Source: Clostridiaceae bacterium
GTDB taxonomy: Bacteria > Bacillota > Clostridia > Lachnospirales > Lachnospiraceae
Length of the DNA: 64,000 nucleotides
NCBI GenBank assembly: GCA_902363735.1
Contig: CABJBA010000006.1
Coordinates: 124,001 to 188,000, forward strand
Direction: 5' to 3'
Shown: positions 16,770 through 25,907 of the stretch, in pieces
Numbering within the stretch: position 1 is the first letter of the stretch
Layout: every line of letters begins with the position of its first letter
The notes under the pieces: generated by a model
Seen by the model: only the letters and a program-made list of their open reading frames with translations
Database searches by the model: none
Told to the model about the DNA's origin: nothing
Position numbers and translations under genes: made by a program

Positions 16770-19253
16770 ATGAGATTCAGACAGATATCCCTGATCTGGG
16801 CCGCGGTCCTTGCTCTCGCAGGCAGTTCAGTGCAGCCTGCTTACGGGATGGCAGGGTCTTATGAAACAGAGACGGGGAATACCTATACAGAACAGTACCA
16901 GGGAGATATACACTCTCCGGTCTCCATGGAGGTTTCCTATGGCTACGAGGAAAATGCAAAAAGCGGACGTTATGTGCCGGTAAGTGTTATCTTAAACAGC
17001 CAGTCAGAGGATTTCTTTGAGGGGACGCTGCGGATTATGGCAATGGAATCAGATTATGATATTTATGAATATGATTATCCTGTTTCCCTTGCTCCCTCCG
17101 GTTCTTCAGAGGAATCCTTAGATATTCCTGTAGGCAGAGCGGATGTTCTTTATGTGAAGCTTTTGGACTCCCAGGGCAGGGAACTTCTGCGTAAGCGCTT
17201 AAAGATGAACGTGAGCCTGGATACGGCAGAGCTTTTTGTGGGAATTCTTTCCGACAAGCCTCAGGAGCTTGACTACATGGAGGGTGTGGGTGTGAATTAC
17301 AGCTCAGTCCGGATCAAGACCTTTGAGATGGACACAGAAAAGATGCCGGATAACGCCATTGGTCTGGATCTTTTGGATGTGCTGGTCATTACGGATTATG
17401 ACACCAGAAGACTTTCCGGGGATCAGGTTTCTTCTGTATGGGAATGGGTGAAGGGAGGAGGAACTCTCCTCATTGGAACCGGAGCAAGGGCCGATGATAC
17501 CCTTTACGCCTTCCGTTCCTCTCTTTTGGAAGAACCTTACGCTCCGCCTGCCCAAAAGGCAGTGGACATGGGAGTGGAATATGCAGCCAATGGCCCCGGA
17601 GATTCTTTTATGAATCTGATATGCACCAATGTCACTTTAAGCGGAGGCACCGAAGTGCTGTCCAACGACGAGTTTCCTGTCCTGACTTCCGTGGTAAAAG
17701 GAAAGGGAAGCGTAGGGGTAGCTGCTTATGACTTTATCGATATCGCCGAATTCTGCCGGGTTCAGCGCTCCTATGTGGATAAGCTTTTTACTGCATTTTT
17801 AGGAGAGAACCGGTTGAATAATCTTTCCTCTTATCTCTACAGCGGCAATTCCAGCCAGTACTGGTCAGTTCAGAACATACTCAATACAGGAGATACGGAG
17901 AAGCTGCCCAATCTGCCCTTATACGGGGTGGTGATTATGGGCTATTTAGTGATTGCAGGCCCAGGCATATATCTCTTTTTAAAGAGACGGGAGCAGAGAA
18001 CCTTTTACCGTGTGGCAGTGGTAGGAATTTCTCTGACATTTACTGTAGTGGTGTATTTAATGGGAGCTAAAACCAGGTTTAAAGATACCTTTTTTAATTA
18101 CGCCACCATTTTGGATACGACAGAGGACTATGTGGATGAGTATACCTCCATCAACATAAGGACGCCCTATAATAAGGCATATACTATTTCCCTGGACCCG
18201 TCTTATGACCTTTTACCCATCACCAGAAGCAATACATATGAAGGAACTCCGGTGCCTAAGTTTACAGGAAATGAAGATTACAAGGTCAGAGTTTTCTATG
18301 AAGAAAATGAGACCAAAATTTCAGTCCAGAATGCCTCAGCTTTTGATCCCAAGTACTATTCCCTGAGAAAACGGACGCCTAACACAGATAAGAAGGGGCT
18401 GGCCGGAGACATTACCTTATTTGAGGGAAAAGTATACGGTACCATAACAAACGAATATCCGTTTCCGGTGGAGAGGGTGGGAATCCTCATGTACGGGAAG
18501 CTTGTGGCCATTGATGAACTGGAACCTGGAGAGACCATGGAATTAGAAGGATTTCCCGTTGTTAATTATCCCATAAACAGTCCGTTTCTGGTGTCTGCCA
18601 GGGTGACAGGAAGCTATCAGTATCCCAAGGCGGATATTGAAGACCCGGCCTATATGCTGGCCCTTTCCAGAACCAATATACTGAGTTTTTATCTGGACCG
18701 TTTTTCCTCTTTTTACAATCAGGAGGCCAGAGTAGTGGCTTTTAGCAAGGATAAGACGGAAAACAGTTTTCTTGCAGCAGGAGATTATGAAACCTATGGC
18801 ATGTCCATGTATACCTCTACCATTGATGTGAAGACTGCAAAGAATGGGAAAGTTTCCCGCTCCGCTCTCATGAAACCGCCGGTGGCAGTAAACGGGCAGT
18901 ATTATGCGGATTCCAATGCTATTTACGGAATTGATCCGGTGTCCTTAGAGTATTCCCTTGGAAATGATTTAGAAGTGGAAGAACTGTTCTTTGAAAATCC
19001 TTCTGAGGAGTTTTTAAACAACGAAGGTCTGTATTTTACCAACATTTTTAAAGGAAGCATTTATTTCTATAACCACGATACGGGAAACTTCGATACTATG
19101 GTTCCGGATAAAAAGGTTTACCATGAAAGGGAGCTGACTCCATATCTGTCGCCGGGTAACACGCTGACTGTAAAATACGTCTGCGACACCACGTCGGAAA
19201 ATAACTGGTATGTAACTCTGCCCATGCTGAGTGTCACAGGAAGGGATAAATAA
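16770..19253 (+). CDS. exported membrane-anchored protein, partner of ABC transporter
   Basis: I do not recognise a named family. The 827-aa protein starts with a signal peptide (cleavage likely near residues 25-28, after PAYG). An extracytoplasmic domain of about 350 residues includes a Rossmann-like DUF4350/GldG-style segment (DLLDVLVITDYDTRRLSG, EWVKGGGTLLIGTG). Two close membrane helices (about 390-408 and 415-433) follow, then a second large domain of about 390 residues, probably outside. The gene sits between the kinase (six-base gap) and the ABC ATPase (one-base overlap). Family logic from GldG-like systems suggests it is the extracytoplasmic part of the ABC complex. The substrate is unknown. 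Confidence 0.75.
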   Translation: MRFRQISLIWAAVLALAGSSVQPAYGMAGSYETETGNTYTEQYQGDIHSPVSMEVSYGYEENAKSGRYVPVSVILNSQSEDFFEGTLRIMAMESDYDIYEYDYPVSLAPSGSSEESLDIPVGRADVLYVKLLDSQGRELLRKRLKMNVSLDTAELFVGILSDKPQELDYMEGVGVNYSSVRIKTFEMDTEKMPDNAIGLDLLDVLVITDYDTRRLSGDQVSSVWEWVKGGGTLLIGTGARADDTLYAFRSSLLEEPYAPPAQKAVDMGVEYAANGPGDSFMNLICTNVTLSGGTEVLSNDEFPVLTSVVKGKGSVGVAAYDFIDIAEFCRVQRSYVDKLFTAFLGENRLNNLSSYLYSGNSSQYWSVQNILNTGDTEKLPNLPLYGVVIMGYLVIAGPGIYLFLKRREQRTFYRVAVVGISLTFTVVVYLMGAKTRFKDTFFNYATILDTTEDYVDEYTSINIRTPYNKAYTISLDPSYDLLPITRSNTYEGTPVPKFTGNEDYKVRVFYEENETKISVQNASAFDPKYYSLRKRTPNTDKKGLAGDITLFEGKVYGTITNEYPFPVERVGILMYGKLVAIDELEPGETMELEGFPVVNYPINSPFLVSARVTGSYQYPKADIEDPAYMLALSRTNILSFYLDRFSSFYNQEARVVAFSKDKTENSFLAAGDYETYGMSMYTSTIDVKTAKNGKVSRSALMKPPVAVNGQYYADSNAIYGIDPVSLEYSLGNDLEVEELFFENPSEEFLNNEGLYFTNIFKGSIYFYNHDTGNFDTMVPDKKVYHERELTPYLSPGNTLTVKYVCDTTSENNWYVTLPMLSVTGRDK

Positions 19254-20215
19254 TGCTGGAAATAAAGGATTTAAGAAAAAACTTTGGCAAATTCCATGCT
19301 TTAAACGGCCTGGATATTCATATTTCCCAGGGGGCTCTTTACGGCTTTGTAGGGCCTAATGGGGCGGGCAAGACCACCACCATCAAGATCATGACAGGAC
19401 TTCTGGTTGCAGATGGAGGAAAGGTGATTATTGACGGTACGGCTGTGTCCGGCGGCTCCCATGAATTAAAGCTTAAAATCGGATATGTGCCGGATTTCTT
19501 CGGAGTCTATGACAATTTAAAAGTTTATGAATATATGGAGTTTTTTGCCTCCTGCTACGGGATCTGCGGCTTAAAGGCCAGAACCCGGTATATGTCTCTT
19601 TTAGAACAGGTAGGGCTGGAGGATAAGATGAATTTTTATGTGGACAGTCTTTCAAGAGGCATGAAACAGCGTCTCTGTCTGGCAAGAGCTCTTATCCATG
19701 ACCCTCTTCTTCTGGTTTTAGATGAACCGGCTTCTGGATTAGACCCCAGAACCCGGTTTGAATTCAAAGAGATTTTAAAGGAACTGCGGGAGCAGGGAAA
19801 AACTATTTTTATCAGCTCCCACGTGTTATCTGAACTTTCTGAGATGTGTACGGACATTGGTATCATTGATCAGGGGAAGATGGTCTTAAGCGGAAGTATG
19901 GACGACATTCTGCGCCGGGTCAATGCTTCCAACCCGCTTATTATTTCTGTTCTGGGGAATAAGGAACGGGCTCTGACTATTTTAAAGAGCAGGCCCTGTG
20001 TTCAGACCATTGCGGTGAAGGAAGGAGATATCCGGGTAAACTTCATTGGTGATGAACAGGAGGAAGCACTTCTCCTGCAAAGCCTGGTGGATGCGGAGGT
20101 ACCGGTACACGGATTTTACAGGGAACCGGGAAGCCTGGAATCCCTGTTCATGCAGATTACGGATCACGATAAAGAAAAGGCGGTGCTTGTTCATGAAAAT
20201 GAATCCGGTATATAA
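19253..20215 (+). CDS. ABC transporter ATP-binding protein (exporter type)
   Basis: The 320-aa ATPase has Walker A GPNGAGKTTT (about residue 36), signature LSRGMKQRLCLARAL, Walker B LLVLDEPASGLD and the H-loop in ISSHVLSEL. The signature has Arg instead of the second Gly (LSRGMK), which is common in this CcmA/NatA-like group. A C-terminal extension of about 100 residues follows the core. The start codon overlaps the stop of the 827-aa gene by one base, and the permease begins inside its 3' end. It should power the 302-aa permease as a dimer at the inner membrane face. Confidence 0.92.
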   Translation: MLEIKDLRKNFGKFHALNGLDIHISQGALYGFVGPNGAGKTTTIKIMTGLLVADGGKVIIDGTAVSGGSHELKLKIGYVPDFFGVYDNLKVYEYMEFFASCYGICGLKARTRYMSLLEQVGLEDKMNFYVDSLSRGMKQRLCLARALIHDPLLLVLDEPASGLDPRTRFEFKEILKELREQGKTIFISSHVLSELSEMCTDIGIIDQGKMVLSGSMDDILRRVNASNPLIISVLGNKERALTILKSRPCVQTIAVKEGDIRVNFIGDEQEEALLLQSLVDAEVPVHGFYREPGSLESLFMQITDHDKEKAVLVHENESGI

Positions 20216-21101
20216 ACGGGAAACAACGGTCAGTGCCAGAAGCCTCCGCCTGGCTCTGATCCTCATGCTTTTTAACGGAGTCCTGGCCTTGGTGGTCATG
20301 CTCAATATGTATTCGGTTTTGGAACGGGTGAAGCTGACTGCTGAGATCCAGTATTCCTCCTTTACTGATTTATATGTGTTTGTGGCAGTGGTGGAATTCG
20401 TCATGCTGATGTTTATTATGCCTGCCCTGACCTCCGGAAGCATCAGTGGGGAACGGGAGCGCCAGACTCTGGATCTTCTCCTCACAACTGTCATGAAGCC
20501 ATGGGAGATCATATGGGGGAAGCTTATCTCCTCTTTTACCACCATGTTTTTACTCATTCTCTCCAGTTTTCCCCTTCTGGCAGTGTCCTTTGTATACGGA
20601 GGGGTGATGTTTTATGACGTATTTCTTTTACTTTTGTGTTATCTGGCAGTGGCCCTTTTGTGCGGAAGCATGGGGATCTGCTTTTCCTCTCTGTTTAAGC
20701 GTTCCACCATTGCAACTGTGGTAAGCTATGGAGTGCTGATCCTCATTGCAGCAGGTACCTATGCTGTCAATGTGTTTGTCTTATCTATAGCCAGAATGAA
20801 CATGACCAACACCTATGCGTTATCTGCCAGTGGAATGGGTGACCAGGCCAATACCGGAGGTTTTTTATACCTGCTTCTTATTAATCCTGTGACTACCTTT
20901 TATGTTATGATAAACAAGCAGACACAAGATAGTCAGGTTCTGAAAAACTTAAATACTGTATTCGGTCCCCATCCCGACAGCTTTGTTTTAGACAATTGGG
21001 TGGTACTTAGCATCTTTATCCAGCTGGTGCTTGCATCTATCTTCCTTTTTGCTGCAATAAAAGCTATCAGTCCGGGAAAGATAAAAGGAAAAATAAAATA
21101 A
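20193..21101 (+). CDS. ABC transporter permease (ABC-2 type)
   Basis: The start is the ATG at 20193; the longer frame upstream is out of character with the protein and lies inside the ATPase gene. The 302-aa product has about six membrane helices. The conserved cytoplasmic segment [21 protein letters not shown] is characteristic of GldF/NatB-like ABC-2 permeases. It overlaps the ATPase gene by 23 bases, showing translational coupling. With the 827-aa exported protein and the two-component system it completes a five-gene unit. Export of a surface component or a stress-related peptide is possible; the sequence does not show the substrate. Confidence 0.85.
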   Translation: MKMNPVYKRETTVSARSLRLALILMLFNGVLALVVMLNMYSVLERVKLTAEIQYSSFTDLYVFVAVVEFVMLMFIMPALTSGSISGERERQTLDLLLTTVMKPWEIIWGKLISSFTTMFLLILSSFPLLAVSFVYGGVMFYDVFLLLLCYLAVALLCGSMGICFSSLFKRSTIATVVSYGVLILIAAGTYAVNVFVLSIARMNMTNTYALSASGMGDQANTGGFLYLLLINPVTTFYVMINKQTQDSQVLKNLNTVFGPHPDSFVLDNWVVLSIFIQLVLASIFLFAAIKAISPGKIKGKIK

Positions 21102-21115
21102 TAAGGGAGATTTTT

Positions 21116-21946
21116 ATGCTTACAATCGGCTGTCATCTGTCTTCATCAAAAGGCTACCTGGCTATGGGCAAGGAGGCAGTGAAGATCGATGCCAATACAT
21201 TTCAGTTTTTTACAAGAAATCCCAGGGGAACTAAGGCAAAGGCCATGAATCCGGAAGACGTGAAACGCTATCTGGAATTTGCCAGGGACAATGGAATAAG
21301 CCGGATTCTGGCTCATGCCCCTTATACCTTAAATGCCTGCTCGGCTGATGAAGGACTGAGAAAACTGGCAGGAGAAACCATGAGAGATGATTTAGAACGC
21401 ATGGAATATACGCCTGGAAACTGTTATAATTTCCACCCGGGAAGCCATGTGGGACAGGGAGCTGAAACAGGAATCCGTTACATTGCAGATATGCTGAACC
21501 AGATACTGACGCCGGAGTTTCATACTACCGTTTTGCTGGAAACTATGTCGGGAAAGGGCAGTGAGGTAGGAAGGGAATTTGAGGAACTGAGAGAGATTCT
21601 TGACAGGGTGGAAAGAAGTGACCAGATGGGAGTCTGCCTGGATACCTGCCATGTGTGGGATGGGGGATATGATATTGCCGGGGATTTAGATGGAGTACTA
21701 AGCCTGTTTGACCGGGTAATCGGCCTTTCCCGGTTAAAAGCGATTCATTTAAATGACAGCCAGAATCCTTTGGGCGCCCATAAGGACCGTCATGCAAAAA
21801 TCGGGGAAGGTTTCATTGGTTTTGAGGCTTTAAAGCGGATGGTGTCCCATCCTGCCTTAAAGGAACTTCCCTTTTATCTGGAGACACCCAATGAGCTAGA
21901 CGGGTATGCCAGGGAGATTGCAATGATGAGGGAAGGCTTGTTTTGA
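21116..21946 (+). CDS. nfo: endonuclease IV (AP endonuclease)
   Basis: It cuts DNA at abasic sites in base-excision repair. All metal-binding blocks of the 276-aa TIM-barrel family are visible: [61 protein letters not shown] and FYLETPN. The N-terminus ([12 protein letters not shown]) is typical. It starts 14 bases after the permease stop, with AGGGAG in front, so it may be read through from the transporter operon, though the function is unrelated. Confidence 0.95.
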   Translation: MLTIGCHLSSSKGYLAMGKEAVKIDANTFQFFTRNPRGTKAKAMNPEDVKRYLEFARDNGISRILAHAPYTLNACSADEGLRKLAGETMRDDLERMEYTPGNCYNFHPGSHVGQGAETGIRYIADMLNQILTPEFHTTVLLETMSGKGSEVGREFEELREILDRVERSDQMGVCLDTCHVWDGGYDIAGDLDGVLSLFDRVIGLSRLKAIHLNDSQNPLGAHKDRHAKIGEGFIGFEALKRMVSHPALKELPFYLETPNELDGYAREIAMMREGLF

Positions 21947-21969
21947 AAAAAACCTTCTGTGAGACCGTA

Positions 21970-21998
21970 TAGTCAAGGGCTTTATTATATAGTATAAT
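21970..21998 (+). promoter_or_regulatory. promoter for the SPFH / zinc-ribbon / TPM operon
   Basis: TAGTCA (21970-21975), a 17-base spacer and TATAAT (21993-21998) lie 34 bases before the SPFH gene. The -35 is imperfect. Confidence 0.5.
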
Positions 21999-22032
21999 AG
22001 AGAAAAATAAAATCGATGAAGGAGGAAGTAAC

Positions 22033-23214
22033 ATGGGAATTATAAAAGCGATTACCAGTGCTGTAGGCGGTTCACTGGCGGACCAGTGGCTGGAAGTCAT
22101 AGAAGCCGGGAGTATGGGAGATCAGACAGTGTTTACCAGCGGGGTGAAAATCCGCAAGGGGTCCAATACAAAGGGAACAGATAATACGGTATCGGACGGC
22201 TCTGTTATCCATGTTTATCCCAATCAGTTCATGATTCTGGTGGATGGAGGAAGGGTAATCGACTATACGGGAGAACCGGGATATTTTACAGTGAAAAATT
22301 CTTCCGTACCTTCTCTTTTTAACGGTCAGTTTGAAGAGGCTTTGAGGGAATCCTTTGACCGTATCCGCTATGGCGGACAGACTCCCACATCTCAGAAGGT
22401 GTATTTTATCAATCTTCAGGAAATCAAGGGGATTAAGTTCGGAACTCCCAATCCCGTTAATTATTTTGACCAGTTCTACAATGCGGAGCTGTTTTTGCGT
22501 GCTCATGGAACGTATTCCATTAAGGTGACTGATCCTCTTTTGTTTTATGGGGAAGTGATTCCTAAAAATGCTTCCAGGGTGGAAGTGGATGATATTAATG
22601 CCCAGTATTTGTCCGAGTTCCTGGGAGCCCTTCAGTCTTCCGTAAATCAGATGTCTGCCGACGGTATAAGGATTTCCCATGTATCCTCCAAGGGAAGAGA
22701 ACTGGGACAGTATATGTCTGATGTTCTGGATGATCAGTGGAAGGCGGTCCGGGGCATGGAGATTCAGTCTGTAGGAATTGCCAGTATTTCCTACGATGAG
22801 GAATCCCAAAAACTGATTAACATGAGAAACCAGGGTGCCATGCTGGGCGATCCGGGAGTCCGGGAAGGTTATGTCCAGGGAGCCATTGCCAGAGGATTAG
22901 AGGCAGCAGGAAGCAATTCAGGCGGTTCCATGGCAGGATTTATGGGAATGAACATGGGGATGAATGCAGGCGGCGGATTTATGAGTGCAGCTTCAAGCGC
23001 CAACCAGCAGCAGATGAATTCACAATCCAAGGCCGTCCAGAGCAATACAGGAGGCCGGGGAGAAGATACCTGGACCTGTGGATGCGGAAACGTAAACAAA
23101 GGGAAATTCTGTGCTGAATGCGGAAATCCAAAGCCATCAGATACCTGGATCTGTGGCTGCGGCAATGAAAACAAAGGAAAGTTCTGTGCTGAATGCGGAA
23201 AGCCAAGAGTATGA
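22033..23214 (+). CDS. SPFH-domain protein with two tandem zinc ribbons (YdjI-like)
   Basis: The 393-aa protein has an SPFH (band-7-like) domain over about residues 25-260, similar to Bacillus YdjI, with VIHVYPNQFMILVDGG and the helix YVQGAIARGLEAAG. It ends in two copies of a 25-residue zinc-ribbon unit, each with CxC and CxxC (CGCGNxNKGKFCAEC). There is no N-terminal membrane helix, so recruitment to membranes must be indirect. SPFH proteins organise membrane microdomains; YdjI is known to bind PspA in Bacillus. The GGAGGAAG ribosome binding site is strong. The stop overlaps the next start (ATGA). Confidence 0.85.
   Translation: MGIIKAITSAVGGSLADQWLEVIEAGSMGDQTVFTSGVKIRKGSNTKGTDNTVSDGSVIHVYPNQFMILVDGGRVIDYTGEPGYFTVKNSSVPSLFNGQFEEALRESFDRIRYGGQTPTSQKVYFINLQEIKGIKFGTPNPVNYFDQFYNAELFLRAHGTYSIKVTDPLLFYGEVIPKNASRVEVDDINAQYLSEFLGALQSSVNQMSADGIRISHVSSKGRELGQYMSDVLDDQWKAVRGMEIQSVGIASISYDEESQKLINMRNQGAMLGDPGVREGYVQGAIARGLEAAGSNSGGSMAGFMGMNMGMNAGGGFMSAASSANQQQMNSQSKAVQSNTGGRGEDTWTCGCGNVNKGKFCAECGNPKPSDTWICGCGNENKGKFCAECGKPRV
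23065..23211 (+). repeat. tandem duplication of the zinc-ribbon unit
   Basis: A 75-base unit starts at 23065 (GATACCTGG) and repeats from 23140 with few differences, encoding DTWxCGCGNxNKGKFCAECG twice. The high DNA identity suggests a recent or gene-converted duplication. Confidence 0.85.
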
Positions 23215-24245
23215 GTGGCGTTTTAACTTATAAATGTTCAAACTGCGGAGGTCCTCTCAAGTTTGATCCGGAAAAACAGAAGTATACCTGTGAATACTGT
23301 TTATCCCAATTCACCCAGGAACAGGTGGTTTCAGGGGAAAAGGAGAAAACGAAGACAGAAGAAGCAAGCGGTGAACCGTTTCTTTACAACTGTTCAAGCT
23401 GCGGAGCAGAAATCGTCACAGACGGAACCACTGCGGCCACCTTCTGCTATTATTGTCACAATCCGGTCATCTTGTCAGGCAGACTTTCCGGGGAATATAA
23501 TCCTGATTATGTAGTTCCCTTTGCCATTGAAAAGGAAAAGGCAGTGGACATCTTCCGCCAGTGGATGAAAAAGAAACGTTTTGTCCCAAAGGCTTTTTAC
23601 AGTGAAGATCAGATTGAAAAGATCTCCGGCGTCTATTTTCCCTACATGCTCTACAGCTGCCGGGCGGAAGGCCACTTAAATGCCAGTGGGGACCGGGTAC
23701 GGGTTTGGGTCAGCGGAAATCACCGGTATACGGAAACTCAGACTTTTCAGGTCAGGAGAGAAGGCTCTATGCCCGTGAAGTTCGTGCCACGCAATGCTTT
23801 GAAAAAGGCCAACAGGGAGCTGGTGGAAGGTGTTTTGCCCTATGAGACGGAAAAATTGAAACGTTTTTCCATGGCATACCTTTCCGGCTTTCTGGCAGAG
23901 CGCAGGGACATGGGAGAACAGGAGTTTGAAAGCGATGTAAAGGCAGAGGTGAGATCCTTTGCCCAGGATTCCTTAAGAAACAGCATTACCTCCTATGATT
24001 CTGTGAGGGTTGAAAACAATGATATCCGCCTGGAGGATGAAGCATGGGAGTATGCTCTTTTGCCTGTCTGGGCTCTTACTTACCGGGCTGAAAGCAGAGA
24101 AGAGATGTATTATTTTACCGTAAACGGACAGACCGGAAAGATCTGCGGAAAGCTGCCGGTAGATAAATTCAAACTGTCCCTGTTTTTTGCGGAAATATTT
24201 GTTCCTGTATTGATTGCCATGCTGATTGTGGGGTATCTGATATGA
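23211..24245 (+). CDS. zinc-ribbon membrane protein, TFIIB-type N-terminus
   Basis: I start at ATG 23211, which overlaps the SPFH stop; an ATG 18 bases earlier is less likely. The 344-aa protein begins with two zinc ribbons (CSNCGG with CEYC, residues 9-30, and CSSCGA with CYYC, about 60-90). A middle region rich in aromatic and charged residues follows, and the protein ends with one membrane helix (about 320-343). The topology suggests a cytoplasmic body with a C-terminal tail anchor. The family is common in Clostridia and has no defined function. Coupling on both sides (ATGA overlaps) says the three proteins are made together. Confidence 0.78.
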   Translation: MSGVLTYKCSNCGGPLKFDPEKQKYTCEYCLSQFTQEQVVSGEKEKTKTEEASGEPFLYNCSSCGAEIVTDGTTAATFCYYCHNPVILSGRLSGEYNPDYVVPFAIEKEKAVDIFRQWMKKKRFVPKAFYSEDQIEKISGVYFPYMLYSCRAEGHLNASGDRVRVWVSGNHRYTETQTFQVRREGSMPVKFVPRNALKKANRELVEGVLPYETEKLKRFSMAYLSGFLAERRDMGEQEFESDVKAEVRSFAQDSLRNSITSYDSVRVENNDIRLEDEAWEYALLPVWALTYRAESREEMYYFTVNGQTGKICGKLPVDKFKLSLFFAEIFVPVLIAMLIVGYLI

Positions 24246-25123
24246 TGAAGATAAAACGGAGGTGGCTGGTTTTTCTTCTGCTTTTGTCAGTTTTTAGCTG
24301 GAATATTCAGTCCCTTGCCGGAAACCAGAAGCCGGAAACCGGCTCCGGTGAGAAGAGAGTATTTGATGGAGCCGGTCTGTTTTCTGAGGAAAAAACAGAG
24401 TCGTTGGAGTCCCGGATACAGGCCATGATCAAAGAGATGAATATGGATGTGGTGCTTGTGACCACTGATGATTCAGGCGGGAAGTCTGCGGAGCAGTATG
24501 CAGAGGACTTTTATATTGACGGCATGTTCGGAGTGGGAAAGGACTACAATGGAGCGCTGTTTCTCCTGGATATGGATAACCGGGAACTGTATATTCTTCC
24601 GGTAGGAGTGATGAACCGCTTTTTGACGGATAAACGCTGGAATACCATTTTGGATGATGCCTACGACAGGATCATAAATCAGGAGTATGATGCTTGTGCA
24701 GATAGCTTTCTGGACGGAGTTGCCAAGTATTATAAGGCCGGAATCCCCGGAGGACAGTATAATTATGACAGAGACACGGGGAAAATAAGTATTTACCGCA
24801 GTATCAGGTGGTATGAAGCCGGGCTGGCTGTTCTTGTGGCCCTGTTTGCAGCAGGGATTACCTGCAGTGGAGTGGTCCGCCGGTATTCTATGAAAAAAGA
24901 GAGAGGCATGGCCAGAAGCTCTCTCATGGCCTATCGTGCAGACTCCCGGTTCCAGTATCACAACAATGCTGACCATCTGATCAACAAAAGGGTGACCCAT
25001 ATTCCCATACCCAGAAACAACGGCGGGGGCGGAGGGGGAGGCGGAGGCTTTTCTTCAGGTGGCCGGAGTACCACCCATTCTTCATCAGGCAGAACCATGG
25101 GAGGCGGAGGCCGGAAGTTTTAA
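24242..25123 (+). CDS. TPM-domain membrane protein
   Basis: The 293-aa protein has a signal peptide or N-terminal helix (residues 7-25), an extracytoplasmic TPM domain (about 38-170, beginning RVFDGAGLFSEEKTESLES), a second membrane helix (about 192-212), and a cytoplasmic tail ending in a Gly-rich GGGGGGGGFSSGGRSTTHSS stretch. TPM domains are named for TLP18.3, Psb32 and MOLO-1; some have phosphatase activity. The gene overlaps the previous stop by four bases. A long hairpin terminator follows, so it closes the three-gene operon. Confidence 0.85.
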   Translation: MMKIKRRWLVFLLLLSVFSWNIQSLAGNQKPETGSGEKRVFDGAGLFSEEKTESLESRIQAMIKEMNMDVVLVTTDDSGGKSAEQYAEDFYIDGMFGVGKDYNGALFLLDMDNRELYILPVGVMNRFLTDKRWNTILDDAYDRIINQEYDACADSFLDGVAKYYKAGIPGGQYNYDRDTGKISIYRSIRWYEAGLAVLVALFAAGITCSGVVRRYSMKKERGMARSSLMAYRADSRFQYHNNADHLINKRVTHIPIPRNNGGGGGGGGGFSSGGRSTTHSSSGRTMGGGGRKF

Positions 25124-25127
25124 TAAT

Positions 25128-25189
25128 AGCAGAAAGTTAAATGCAGGCTTTTGATAAAAATAAGGTCTGCATTTAACTTTCTGCTTTTT
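25128..25189 (+). terminator. terminator closing the SPFH/TPM operon
   Basis: Perfect 19-base arms (25128-25146 and 25167-25185) flank a 20-base loop and are followed by T residues. Confidence 0.9.
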
Positions 25190-25287
25190 CAGGAATTAGA
25201 AAACAAAGATATGATATCGCAAATAATTCTAGGTTTACGGTACAATTTAAATATTATATGAAATTCAAAAAAGAGGAGAATATGAAT

Positions 25288-25860
25288 ATGATTATTACGC
25301 AGGCAACCATGGAGGATGTCGGGGGAATCCTTTCTTTACTTAAAGCCAACCATATCAATAACATGAGTGAAGAAGATAAACCAGACGGTTTTGTCACAAC
25401 TAATTTTACAGAAGCGCAGCTTGAAGCACTGATTATTAAGGAACGGGGCGTCACGGTTGCAAAAGAAAATGGAAAGGTCCTCTCTTTTGCAATGGCAGCT
25501 TCGTGGGAGTTTTGGGAGGAGTGGCCGTTTTTTGCCAGTATGATTGAAAAGCTGCCTGAATTTTTGCTTGAAGGTCAGGTATTGACCAGGGAAAATTCTT
25601 ATCAGTACGGGCCGGTCTGCGTTGATAAGTCTGCAAGAGGAACAGGATTATTTGAGCAGGTATTTTACGCTTCCTTAGCCTCTATGAAAGAGCGGTATCC
25701 AATTATGGCAACATTTGTTAATTTAGTTAACCAGCGCTCCTATGCAGCACATACCAAAAAGGTATCCCTGTCTACATTGGGAAGTTTTAAGTTCAATGAA
25801 AATAACTACTATCTGATGGCTTGTTCAACCGCTATGACACAAAGCTGCAAGAATATTTGA
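25288..25860 (+). CDS. GNAT-family N-acetyltransferase
   Basis: I choose ATG 25288 because a GAGGAG (25273-25278) lies nine bases upstream; the earlier ATGs at 25258 and 25282 are before or too close to it. The 190-aa protein has the GNAT layout: N-terminal beta-alpha unit (ITQATMEDVGGILSLL), and the acetyl-CoA loop region YGPVCVDKSARGTGLFEQVF, where R-G-T-G matches the RGxG part of motif A. The substrate is unknown. It is monocistronic and converges with sfsA, leaving only 47 bases between stops. Confidence 0.8.
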   Translation: MIITQATMEDVGGILSLLKANHINNMSEEDKPDGFVTTNFTEAQLEALIIKERGVTVAKENGKVLSFAMAASWEFWEEWPFFASMIEKLPEFLLEGQVLTRENSYQYGPVCVDKSARGTGLFEQVFYASLASMKERYPIMATFVNLVNQRSYAAHTKKVSLSTLGSFKFNENNYYLMACSTAMTQSCKNI

Positions 25861-25907
25861 CCATAAGAAGATTCTAAGGCAAAAAGAATTGTATATGCCC
25901 AAGTTAT

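Noticed and set aside
20046..20192. Longer N-terminus for the ABC permease
   Set aside because: The extra 49 residues are Arg/Cys-rich, lie entirely inside the ATPase gene and are unlike permeases; the ATG at 20193 begins the natural sequence.
23065..23211. CRISPR or other short repeat array
   Set aside because: Only two units, in frame inside a gene and encoding zinc ribbons.
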